Of a DNA stretch of 11,086 bases, positions 1 to 6,018 are shown in pieces. Numbering within the stretch: the stretch's first letter is position 1; the number at the start of each line of letters is the position of its first letter. The stretch lies in contig JAUXMQ010000013.1 of NCBI GenBank assembly GCA_030623125.1, positions 1 to 11,086 on the forward strand, given 5' to 3'. The notes beneath the pieces are model-generated. The model did no database searches and was not told the DNA's origin. It was given only the letters and a program-made list of their open reading frames with translations. The DNA comes from Acidimicrobiia bacterium (GTDB lineage: Bacteria > Actinomycetota > Acidimicrobiia > Spongiisociales > ZC4RG35). The position numbers were made by a program, and so were the translations under genes.

Positions 1-105
1 ATCGAAGCACTTGTGTTTGTGGCCTTCCTATTCTGGGTTGGCTCCTTCACCATGTCCAGAGAAAGTCAACGTCTAGAAGCCAAGCTGGGAGTTGGAACCC
101 GATGA
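1..105 (+). CDS. Polar amino acid ABC transporter permease, C-terminal fragment
   Basis: Frame 1 is open from the window edge to a TGA at 103-105 and encodes 34 residues. It begins with a hydrophobic stretch (IEALVFVAFLFWVGSF) followed by a charged tail containing SRESQRLEAKLG. That pattern, a last transmembrane helix and then a short basic tail with an 'LE..L' motif, is how HisM/GlnP/GltK-type permeases end. The stop overlaps the start of the ATPase gene by ATGA, so the two are translationally coupled subunits of one importer. The fragment is too short to name a substrate. The assignment rests on the tail motif plus the neighbouring ATPase. The rest of the gene, including the EAA loop, lies outside the window. 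Confidence 0.75.
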   Translation: MEALVFVAFLFWVGSFTMSRESQRLEAKLGVGTR

Positions 106-881
106 CTGACACGAATCAAAACGTCTTTGCTGACGCCACCGCCGTCAAGGGTGAGGTGATGATCGAATTGATCGGCGTGGACAAGTTCTTTGGGTCGTTC
201 CAAGCACTGACCGACATCAACCTGAAGATCGGACGACAGGAAGTCGTCGTTGTCATCGGGCCGTCGGGATCGGGCAAGTCGACCATGATCCGATGCATCA
301 ATCGCCTCGACGAACACGACGCGGGTCGCATATTTGTCGACGGCGTTGAGCTGTCCGAGGACGTCAAGAACATCCAGGAGATCCGCCGTGAGACCGGGAT
401 GGTCTTTCAACAGTTCAACCTCTTCCCACATCTCACCGTGCTCGACAACGTCACTCTTGCTCCACGACAGGTGCGGCGAATGCCCAGGAAAGAGGCCGAA
501 GAACTGGGCATGGAGCTCCTTGAGCTAGTAAGGATTCCTGAGCAGGCAAAGAAGCACCCGGGGCAACTATCGGGCGGTCAGCAGCAGCGTGTAGCCATTG
601 CCCGTTCACTAGCGATGAAGCCGAAGGTGATGCTCTTCGATGAGCCGACCTCGGCCCTCGACCCTGAGATGATCACGGAAGTGCTCGACGTGATGATCGA
701 GCTGGCCGAAGGCGGCATGACCATGATCGTTGTCACCCACGAGATGGGCTTTGCCCGCGCCGTGGCAGATCGTGTCGTGTTCATGTCTGATGGCTATATC
801 GTCGAAGTGGGAACACCGGAGCACTTCTTCAAGAGTCCACAAGAGGAGCGCACCAAGCTCTTCCTGAGCCAGATTCTCTAG
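102..881 (+). CDS. glnQ: Polar amino acid ABC transporter ATP-binding protein (GlnQ/HisP family)
   Basis: This 259-residue cytoplasmic ATPase powers uptake of a polar amino acid. All nucleotide-binding motifs are intact: Walker A GPSGSGKST at 53-61, Q-loop in VFQQFNLFPH (101-110), signature LSGGQQQR at 156-163, Walker B VMLFDEPTSALDP at 176-188 and the H-loop His213. 'FNLFPHLTVLDNVTLAP' and the C-terminal 'GTPEHFFKSPQEERTKLFL' are hallmarks of the PAAT (Glu/Gln/His/Arg) subfamily. The ATG at 102 overlaps the permease stop, favouring coupling. However, the family normally starts near 'MIELIGVDKFFG', and an ATG at 159 has an AAGGG Shine-Dalgarno seven bases upstream. The first 19 residues may therefore be an extension or not translated. 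No substrate-binding protein is in the window, so the substrate is unknown. The gene symbol marks the family only. Confidence 0.93.
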   Translation: MTDTNQNVFADATAVKGEVMIELIGVDKFFGSFQALTDINLKIGRQEVVVVIGPSGSGKSTMIRCINRLDEHDAGRIFVDGVELSEDVKNIQEIRRETGMVFQQFNLFPHLTVLDNVTLAPRQVRRMPRKEAEELGMELLELVRIPEQAKKHPGQLSGGQQQRVAIARSLAMKPKVMLFDEPTSALDPEMITEVLDVMIELAEGGMTMIVVTHEMGFARAVADRVVFMSDGYIVEVGTPEHFFKSPQEERTKLFLSQIL

Positions 882-912
882 TTCCAGCACACGCTTAGGC
901 CTGTCGCCGATT

Positions 913-918
913 TAGCCT
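913..918 (+). promoter_or_regulatory. Possible -10 box (TAGCCT) for the capA-like gene
   Basis: TAGCCT fits the relaxed actinobacterial -10 pattern TANNNT and ends nine bases before the GTG start at 928. No Shine-Dalgarno sequence precedes that GTG, so a leaderless or near-leaderless transcript is plausible. No convincing -35 box is seen. The gene lies only 46 bp behind the ATPase, so read-through from upstream is equally possible. Confidence 0.25.
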
Positions 919-927
919 GTTCCTCCG

Positions 928-2031
928 GTGTCCAGTTCCGCATTCAAACTCCTCATTGTTCTCATAGGTGGCGTCTTTCTCGGCGTCCTGTCGTTCACGT
1001 TGTGGAACGCGCCGGAGGCGCCGGCGAGCACTAATCCGCCGCTGGCGCTCGATTCCACGACAACCACGATCCCGGCGACCACCACGACGACCACCATCCC
1101 AGCCACTACGACGTCGACGATCCCGCCAAGCACCACCACAACGGAGGCTCCCCGTGGAACGCTCGTCATTCATGGGACCGGCGACGTGACCGTCGACCCC
1201 GTATACATACCCGCGCTCGCGGTCAACGGTTATGACCACGCATGGTCGGGGCTCGATGGTCTCTTTCTCGAAGATGATCTCACCGTCATCAACCTGGAGT
1301 GTGTGCCGTCGGACATTGGAGAGTCTCTGAACAAGGCCTTCACTTTCCGATGCCCGACCGAGGCTCTGGCGTCGATCCACTCCAACGGCATCGACGTGGC
1401 AAACATGGCAAACAACCACTCGGGTGATTTTGGAAAGGATGCCCTCGTTGATGGTCGTGCCCAACTCCTGGCCAATGACATCGCCGCTGTCGGTGCCGGC
1501 AAGGATTTCGTCGAAGCGGGCGAGGCCGCTCTGTTCGAGATAAATGGATGGAAAGTTGCCGTCGTTGGGTTTGGAGGGGTGGCACCCAGTCCGAGCTGGT
1601 ACGCAACGGAAGACAGTCCAGGGATGCGCAGCGGTGACCACCTCGACCAGATGGTCGAAGCGGTCTCCGCGGCGAGCGAGGTCGCCGACATCGTCGTTGT
1701 GACGGTCCATTGGGGTATCGAGCTAGATACCTCGCCAAGGGCTGACGACATCGAACGTGCCGAAGCGATGATCGAGGCAGGGGCGGACATCATCTTCGGT
1801 CATCACCCGCATCGAATGCAGCCTCTCAACATGGTGGACGGAGCGGCGGTCTTCTGGTCCCTTGGAAACTTTGTATGGCCACACAACTCCATCCCGAGCG
1901 CCACCACCGCGGTGGGACGTGTTGTCGTCTATCCCGACGGAACCATCGAGGCGTGTCTGATTCCCGCTTTCATCAAGACCCATGGCCGTCCTGTTCTCAC
2001 AGGAGAACCGGAGTGCGGTCCGGGGCTCTAG
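928..2031 (+). CDS. CapA/YwtB-type metallophosphatase-fold protein, membrane-anchored
   Basis: This 367-residue protein belongs to the PGA_cap (CapA) family, a branch of the calcineurin-like metallophosphatase fold named for poly-gamma-glutamate capsule synthesis. An N-terminal hydrophobic anchor (about 7-26) is followed by a Thr/Pro linker (43-73, three IPATTTT-like units) and the catalytic-type domain. Visible family motifs are GTGDVTVD (84-90, metal-ligand Asp86), INLE (121-124), MANNHSGD (160-167), TVHWG (259-263), GHHPHRMQP (291-299) and SLGNF (311-315). All likely metal ligands are present, so an active hydrolase is plausible. The domain should face outward. No capB, capC or ligase genes are nearby, so a poly-glutamate role is not supported and the substrate is unknown. 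The GTG start was chosen because it gives a complete anchor; it has no clear ribosome binding site. The stop is 13 bp before the propeller gene's likely start. Confidence 0.88.
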   Translation: MSSSAFKLLIVLIGGVFLGVLSFTLWNAPEAPASTNPPLALDSTTTTIPATTTTTTIPATTTSTIPPSTTTTEAPRGTLVIHGTGDVTVDPVYIPALAVNGYDHAWSGLDGLFLEDDLTVINLECVPSDIGESLNKAFTFRCPTEALASIHSNGIDVANMANNHSGDFGKDALVDGRAQLLANDIAAVGAGKDFVEAGEAALFEINGWKVAVVGFGGVAPSPSWYATEDSPGMRSGDHLDQMVEAVSAASEVADIVVVTVHWGIELDTSPRADDIERAEAMIEAGADIIFGHHPHRMQPLNMVDGAAVFWSLGNFVWPHNSIPSATTAVGRVVVYPDGTIEACLIPAFIKTHGRPVLTGEPECGPGL

Positions 2032-2044
2032 TGGCGCCGACTTG

Positions 2045-3613
2045 ATGGAGGAGCGCGCCGGCCCCCTGATCCTGGTTATTGCCTTTGGTGTGGTTCTCGG
2101 CTTCATCGGCTTTGCCGTGCTTGGCAATGAAGACGGGCCTATCACTGTCGGCTCATCTCCTCCAACGACCTCTGCGTCGGCTGATGGCGAGGTAGACGCA
2201 ACCACGACTCCCTCCCCACCCACGACGACCGTTCCGCCGACAACGACGACCTCCGAGGTCGTCGTCCGAGTGCCCAACATTGTTCCGGGCTGGAGTGTCG
2301 GTGAGAGTTGGGGAACCAGGCCCGGACTCACGATGTTCAGGGGGAACCCGACTCGCACCTATTACGGCACCGGTCCCCTTTCGGCAAGCCCGTCCCAGCT
2401 CTGGAAGTATCCAGGTGTTCCGATGTGCAGCTCGTCCTCGACCGGCGGCGAGTCGAAGGTCTGGTGTGGGATGGGCTGGACGGGTCAGCCCGTGGTTTAC
2501 GAGCGCTCCGACGGTGTCACCGAGCTCATCTTCGGAGCGTACGACCGGGCAGTTCACTTCGTCGATGCTGAAACGGGAGAGAAGACACGCGCCAGATTCG
2601 AGACAAACGACATCATCAAGGGGAGCGTGACCGTCGATCCTGACGGATATCCTCTTCTCTACTTCGGCTCACGTGACAACAAGCTCCGCATAGTTGCCCT
2701 CGATCGAGGTGACCCGGAGCAGATGTGGTCGATCGACGCCAACGCCGTCAACGGGATCTGGAACAACGATTGGGATGCCAACCCGGTGATAATCGATGAC
2801 ATCCTCTACGAGGGTGGCGAGAACGGCTGGTTCTTTGCCTTTGAGCTCCATCGTGAATACCTGAGCGACGGACTGGTGAGCGTGGACCCGCACATGCTTT
2901 TGGCGATACCGGGATACAACGACGATCTGCTTGCAAAATCCGGCCGCAACGTATCAATCGAGAACTCTGTCGTTGCCTACGATCAGCGTGTCTACTTCGG
3001 CAACTCGGGGGGCCGGGTTCTCGGCCTCGATGTCTCCAATATTCGCGACGGCAAGGCTCCGGTGGTATTCGACTACTACGCAGGTGGCGACATCGACGCC
3101 ACGATCGTCGTTGATGAGGACGGATTTCTCTATGTCTCCATCGAGCATGAGCCATCGCAGATGGATTCTGTCGAACGTGACCGCAACTTGGAGGTCGGGC
3201 AGTTGATCAAGCTAGACCCTTACACCAGCGGGGAGCCACGGATCTGGGGGATCGATCTGACGTCGGGGGGCTTTGACACCGGAATCTGGGCGACGCCGGC
3301 TCTTCATGAGGGTTTGCTCTACGTGAACACACACTCCGGTGAGCTGATCGCAGTCGAGACCGAGACAGGTGAGATTGTCTGGAGCGACGAGGTTGGCTGG
3401 CACTCCTGGTCATCACCCTCGGTCGTCGACGACACCCTGGTTGTGGCTACCTGCACGGGGGAGTTGCGGGGCTACTCGTTGGTCAACCCGAGGCTGCCGG
3501 TGCGGCAGTGGACGATCGAGATCAGCGAGGCGTGTCTGGAGGCAACCCCCGCCATCTGGAATGGCACCATCTACCTCGGATCCCGCGACGGCTTCATGCG
3601 CGCGTTCCGCTAA
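2045..3613 (+). CDS. Membrane-anchored PQQ-like beta-propeller protein
   Basis: Starting at ATG 2045, the protein has 522 residues: a transmembrane anchor (about 7-27), a Ser/Thr/Pro linker (37-71), then a beta-propeller. At least eight blade signatures of the type 'P.v..g.lY.g...g.l.A.d..tG' can be read, at about 147-180, 193-220, 245-268, 307-330, 352-367, 416-447, 456-479 and 500-522. This fits an eight-bladed PQQ_2/BamB-like fold. 'MFRGNPTRTYYGTGP' is a typical lead-in. Four cysteines (about 128, 141, 470, 497) could form disulfides outside the membrane. No heme site or quinoprotein dehydrogenase signature is evident, so a scaffold or binding role is more likely than an enzyme. An in-frame ATG at 1982 would overlap capA by 50 bp and place 21 extra polar residues before the anchor. 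I prefer 2045, but neither start has a clear Shine-Dalgarno sequence. Confidence 0.85.
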   Translation: MEERAGPLILVIAFGVVLGFIGFAVLGNEDGPITVGSSPPTTSASADGEVDATTTPSPPTTTVPPTTTTSEVVVRVPNIVPGWSVGESWGTRPGLTMFRGNPTRTYYGTGPLSASPSQLWKYPGVPMCSSSSTGGESKVWCGMGWTGQPVVYERSDGVTELIFGAYDRAVHFVDAETGEKTRARFETNDIIKGSVTVDPDGYPLLYFGSRDNKLRIVALDRGDPEQMWSIDANAVNGIWNNDWDANPVIIDDILYEGGENGWFFAFELHREYLSDGLVSVDPHMLLAIPGYNDDLLAKSGRNVSIENSVVAYDQRVYFGNSGGRVLGLDVSNIRDGKAPVVFDYYAGGDIDATIVVDEDGFLYVSIEHEPSQMDSVERDRNLEVGQLIKLDPYTSGEPRIWGIDLTSGGFDTGIWATPALHEGLLYVNTHSGELIAVETETGEIVWSDEVGWHSWSSPSVVDDTLVVATCTGELRGYSLVNPRLPVRQWTIEISEACLEATPAIWNGTIYLGSRDGFMRAFR

Positions 3614-3628
3614 CGGGCAGGGCACCCG

Positions 3629-3634
3629 TATCAT
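3629..3634 (+). promoter_or_regulatory. Possible -10 box (TATCAT) for the small lipoprotein gene
   Basis: TATCAT matches five of six positions of TATAAT and ends nine bases before the ATG at 3644. No Shine-Dalgarno sequence is present in the 30-bp gap. The arrangement suggests a leaderless or very short-leader transcript from an internal promoter within the exported-protein cluster. The -35 region (around 3605-3610, TTCCGC) is weak. Confidence 0.4.
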
Positions 3635-3643
3635 CGCCGACCA

Positions 3644-4174
3644 ATGCGATGGCTGTCAGTGTTCCTGTTGTTGATGGTTGCCGCATGCTCGGCGACAACG
3701 GTCGAGACAACCGATACCACTTCTGCCGTGGCGGCAACAACGACGACGACCGAGCCCAGCACGACCACGACCAGGGCAAGTGCGATCGATGAGTGTCCGC
3801 CCGCCCCGTATGAGATCGGATTTCTCCCTTTTGGTGTCGGGGAGGGTGGTCTGAGAATGGAAGAGATCGAGCCTGATGTGTGGACCTCCGTCGGCGGCAC
3901 CCAGACGACCTTTTTCGGTCGTACCGACGGAACGGTGGCGATTGCCATGATTCGGGGCACGCTGCCGGCCGTCGACTGGCCGGCGGAGAAGGGCGAGATC
4001 GAGATCGACGGCACCCGGGCGGCCGTTGGGCCACACCCTGATGGAACTTGGGCGGCGGGTTGGTTCGTTGCCCCGCGTGAACGTTGCGACACATACACCA
4101 TGGTCTTCTACCCACCCTGGAATCCCCAAGATGTTGAGGCCGTACTACTCAGCATGATTCGGGTGGCCGGATAA
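3644..4174 (+). CDS. Small Thr-rich-linker lipoprotein of unknown function
   Basis: This 176-residue protein has a lipoprotein signal peptide: Arg2, a hydrophobic core WLSVFLLLM, and lipobox V12-A13-A14-C15. Cys15 should be lipidated and the protein anchored on the outer face of the membrane. Residues 17-46 form a Thr-rich spacer. The remaining 130 residues make a compact domain with two cysteines (about 51 and 149), a possible disulfide, and beta-rich sequence such as 'GTVAIAMIRGTLP' and 'GEIEIDGTRAAVGPHPDGTW'. I do not recognise a named family. It lies 30 bp after the propeller gene and is the last gene before the hairpin at 4187. By position and shared architecture it probably belongs with the two exported proteins upstream, although it may have its own promoter. 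Confidence 0.8.
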   Translation: MRWLSVFLLLMVAACSATTVETTDTTSAVAATTTTTEPSTTTTRASAIDECPPAPYEIGFLPFGVGEGGLRMEEIEPDVWTSVGGTQTTFFGRTDGTVAIAMIRGTLPAVDWPAEKGEIEIDGTRAAVGPHPDGTWAAGWFVAPRERCDTYTMVFYPPWNPQDVEAVLLSMIRVAG

Positions 4175-4186
4175 GGCCGCCCGAAG

Positions 4187-4219
4187 AGCTGATACGCCCG
4201 TATACGGGGCGTATCAGCT
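4187..4219. terminator. Bidirectional hairpin terminator between converging genes
   Basis: A perfect 13-bp inverted repeat (AGCTGATACGCCC at 4187-4199 with its complement at 4207-4219) encloses a 7-base loop. An alternative fold pairs the inner CCCG/CGGG around a TATA tetraloop with one bulged G. It sits 12 bp after the lipoprotein stop and 10 bp before the end of the SPFH gene on the other strand, so it can serve both convergent units. Neither side has a T-run, as is common for actinobacterial terminators. A protein operator is less likely at a tail-to-tail position. Confidence 0.8.
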
Positions 4220-4229
4220 GTACCCGGGG

Positions 4230-5156
4230 TCAGACGTTCGCCTCGTCGCTAGAGGCCTCCTTGAACAGTTCGCCGATTGCGGCAACCGAGCCGAGGACAC
4301 CGGAGGTGTCCAGGGGCAGGAATATCTTGGTGGCCTTCCCGTCGGCCACTCCCTCGAGAGCTTCCATGTATTTGATGGCGAGAAGGTCCGGTGTCGGGTT
4401 TCCGTTGTGAATGGCTCCGAATACCCGCTCGATGGCCTGGCCTTCTCCCTCGGCCACGGTGAGCTTTTGGTACTTTTCGGCGTCGGCCACCCGTTTGATG
4501 GCCTCGGCCTGTCCTTCCGCTTCGAGGATCTGACTCTGCATGACTCCTTCGGCGGTGAGGATGGCTGATCGCTTCTCACCTTCCGCTTCGGTGACGGCGG
4601 CTCGCCGGTCGCGCTCCGCCTTCATCTGACGATGCATGGCGTCGGTGACATCGACGGGTGGCTCGATCCGCTGGATCTCGACACGAACGACTCGAACACC
4701 CCACTTGTCCGTGGCGTCGTCGAGGATCTCACGCAGTTTGGTGTTGATGATGTCGCGTGAGGTGAGCGCCGAGTCGAGGTCGAGGTCACCGATCACATTT
4801 CTCAGGTTGGTCTGGGCCAATTTGGTGATCGCGAGGATGAAGTTCCCGACGTTGTACGAGAGCTTCACCGGGTCGGTGGCCTCGTAATAGATGACGGCGT
4901 CGACGGTGACCACCACGTTGTCCTTGGTGATGACCTCCTGTGGAGGAACGTCTATCACTTGCTCGCGCATGTCCACTTTTGTCAGCCGCTTGATGAACGG
5001 CATAACCCAGCGCAATCCCGAACCGACCGTCTTGTCGTACCGACCGAGGACCTCGATCAGACCCTTCTGAAAAGGCCGGACCACCTTGAACCCAGCCGCT
5101 GCGATGACGATCAACGCCAGAGCGAGGATCCCAAAGAGTGCGATTACTCCTGCCAT
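4230..5156 (-). CDS. SPFH/band 7 (stomatin-prohibitin) membrane protein
   Basis: This 308-residue homologue of stomatin, QmcA and the paraslipin group forms oligomeric scaffolds in membrane microdomains. It has one N-terminal hydrophobic segment (about 4-22) and a band 7 domain from 'VVRPFQKGLIEVLGRY' (25-40) through 'VDMREQVIDVPPQEVITKDNV' (61-81) to about 185. An Ala/Glu-rich coiled coil (about 175-245, repeats of 'AEGE/AEGQAEAI') follows, and the tail has the conserved 'LAIKYMEAL...ADGKATKIFLP' (259-281). Length and motifs are complete. A Shine-Dalgarno sequence (AAGGA, 5164-5168) lies seven bases before the ATG. It follows nfeD by 30 bp on the same strand; SPFH and NfeD proteins are a known partner pair, so co-transcription and a joint membrane role are likely. 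Whether it supports protease regulation, as HflK/HflC do, cannot be read from the sequence. Confidence 0.93.
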   Translation of the reverse strand: MAGVIALFGILALALIVIAAAGFKVVRPFQKGLIEVLGRYDKTVGSGLRWVMPFIKRLTKVDMREQVIDVPPQEVITKDNVVVTVDAVIYYEATDPVKLSYNVGNFILAITKLAQTNLRNVIGDLDLDSALTSRDIINTKLREILDDATDKWGVRVVRVEIQRIEPPVDVTDAMHRQMKAERDRRAAVTEAEGEKRSAILTAEGVMQSQILEAEGQAEAIKRVADAEKYQKLTVAEGEGQAIERVFGAIHNGNPTPDLLAIKYMEALEGVADGKATKIFLPLDTSGVLGSVAAIGELFKEASSDEANV

Positions 5157-5186
5157 GTTCTCTTCCTTTCTAAGCTTGACTCGTTG

Positions 5187-5624
5187 TCAGTTCTCTAACT
5201 GCTCGACTATCAGTCGAGCCCCTTTGACTTCTGTCACCACCACTCTTGCTCCTACTTCTATTGGCGCAGAGGCGGTGGCACGCCACTCCTCATGGAGAAC
5301 GCGGACCATCCCCGCTTCCGTCTGCGGGTCAATTCTCTGAAGGACCAAGCCCTCAGAACCGACCCAACGGTTTGCACCGACTCTGGGTTGTTCGCCCTCG
5401 TCCTGTCGACTGATGTAGCGGCGAAGAAAGGCAAGGGAGAAGATGGATACACCAAAGAAGACCAACCACTGGGCCAGAATCGCGGCGTTGAACCACGCCA
5501 GGATGGCCGCCGCTGCTGCCCCGATGGCAAAGGGAAGCAGAAAGAAGCCGGCCGTGAGGATCTCGCCGATCCCCATAACGATTGCGAAGATTGTCCACAC
5601 CCATCGCCAGACCTCGTTGTCCAT
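5187..5624 (-). CDS. NfeD family protein (short form), SPFH partner
   Basis: Starting at 5624, this is a 145-residue NfeD-like protein. The first half is hydrophobic, with probable membrane segments at about 8-27, 30-48 and 51-69. The second half is the NfeD OB-fold: 'VGSEGLVLQRIDPQTEAGMVRV' (88-109), 'EEWRATAS' (112-119) and 'VGARVVVTEVKGARLIVE' (124-141), matching the family's G-eG-v...G.V...W.A pattern. It lacks the ClpP-like serine protease domain of long NfeD proteins. The start was chosen over one eight codons upstream because a full AAGGAGGT Shine-Dalgarno sequence lies at 5632-5639, seven bases before this ATG. It is the first gene of a two-gene operon with the SPFH gene. NfeD is thought to help organise SPFH assemblies; no catalytic role is expected. 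Confidence 0.92.
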   Translation of the reverse strand: MDNEVWRWVWTIFAIVMGIGEILTAGFFLLPFAIGAAAAAILAWFNAAILAQWLVFFGVSIFSLAFLRRYISRQDEGEQPRVGANRWVGSEGLVLQRIDPQTEAGMVRVLHEEWRATASAPIEVGARVVVTEVKGARLIVEQLEN

Positions 5625-5631
5625 GTTTGTT

Positions 5632-5639
5632 ACCTCCTT
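5632..5639 (-). promoter_or_regulatory. Strong Shine-Dalgarno site of nfeD
   Basis: On the minus strand the sequence reads AAGGAGGT, fully complementary to the 16S rRNA 3' end, seven bases before ATG 5624. It decides the start, since an upstream in-frame ATG at 5648 would place this site inside the coding sequence. It is the strongest ribosome binding site in the window and contrasts with neighbours that lack one. Confidence 0.8.
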
Positions 5640-5972
5640 ACTCCGCAACAGGATCGGTCCTGTGGGAAATCTCTTTGTTTCTTCGTTTGCTCGACATTAC
5701 GCCTGCCAACTGCAGCATCAGGCAGATGCCGGCTGGGCTCGATCATCGTCGCCTCCCCTCAAGAACGCACCGACCGAGTTGCGAAACCGCCCCGGTCGTC
5801 CTATCACTGTCCCAACGCTTCGCTTCCCTGGTCAGACATTCGGTAGGTACTTGCGGGCATGCCTTTCTGAGCCTTGAACCAGATAGTCCGCGATCATCCC
5901 CTGTGTCTGGAGTCGAGAGAGAAGATACCATCATGGCGCTGCCCCCGGGAAGTCTCGCTTTCTCTGTCCAAA

Positions 5973-6003
5973 CCTGATACACTTGGACTCAAGTTTCTTG
6001 TAT
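5973..6003 (+). promoter_or_regulatory. Possible HspR (HAIR-like) operator in front of clpB
   Basis: HspR binds HAIR elements, consensus CTTGAGT-N7-ACTCAAG, before clpB and dnaK in actinobacteria. Here ACTCAAG is perfect at 5987-5993, and at the correct seven-base spacing the left half reads CCTGATA (5973-5979), matching 4 of 7. Overlapping it are CAAG-TTT-CTTG (5990-6000) and ATACA...TGTAT (5977-5981 and 5999-6003). The cluster lies 16-46 bp before the clpB ATG, where a repressor would block the promoter. The half-site is seen directly; HspR control is inferred, and the weak left arm limits confidence. Confidence 0.4.
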
Positions 6004-6018
6004 ACGTAGAGATAGCAA

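Larger units (their letters stand above)
5625..6018. promoter_or_regulatory. Divergent intergenic region between nfeD and clpB
   Basis: This 394-bp stretch separates the divergent starts of nfeD and clpB. I find no credible protein gene, tRNA or known RNA in it. Apart from the nfeD Shine-Dalgarno site and the clpB-proximal repeats, it holds an inverted repeat ACAGGA-N4-TCCTGT (5648-5663) in the probable nfeD leader, a weak -10-like TAATGT on the minus strand (5694-5699), and a TACCAT on the plus strand (5926-5931). The inverted repeat could be an operator or an mRNA hairpin. No -35 box is convincing for either direction, so exact promoters remain open. Confidence 0.5.

Noticed and set aside
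1054..1143. ACN-rich tandem DNA repeat, considered as a satellite or CRISPR-like array
   Set aside because: It is in frame and encodes the Thr-rich linker of the CapA-like protein. Units are imperfect and there are no spacers.
895..1710. Long open frame on the minus strand (271 codons) opposite the CapA-like gene
   Set aside because: It lies antisense to a clear family member with all its motifs. Its translation is Arg/His-rich with no recognisable domain, as expected from a shadow frame in GC-rich DNA.
928..2031. Poly-gamma-glutamate capsule locus, based on the CapA homologue
   Set aside because: No CapB-type ligase, CapC or CapD/PgsE gene is present. The CapA family is broad and many members stand outside capsule loci.
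3594..4115. Minus-strand frames opposite the small lipoprotein
   Set aside because: The plus strand has a proper signal peptide and lipobox. The antisense frames are Arg/Pro/Ser-rich, and none has a ribosome binding site.
5292..5846. Plus-strand frame of 184 codons over nfeD and the intergenic region
   Set aside because: It is antisense to nfeD, which has a full Shine-Dalgarno site and conserved OB-fold motifs. The translation shows no domain, and it continues only by chance into the intergenic DNA.
5933..5977. Tiny plus-strand frame (MALPPGSLAFSVQT) in the clpB upstream region, possible leader peptide
   Set aside because: No Shine-Dalgarno site, no attenuator-type hairpin series and no codon run typical of leader peptides. 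It overlaps the probable operator.
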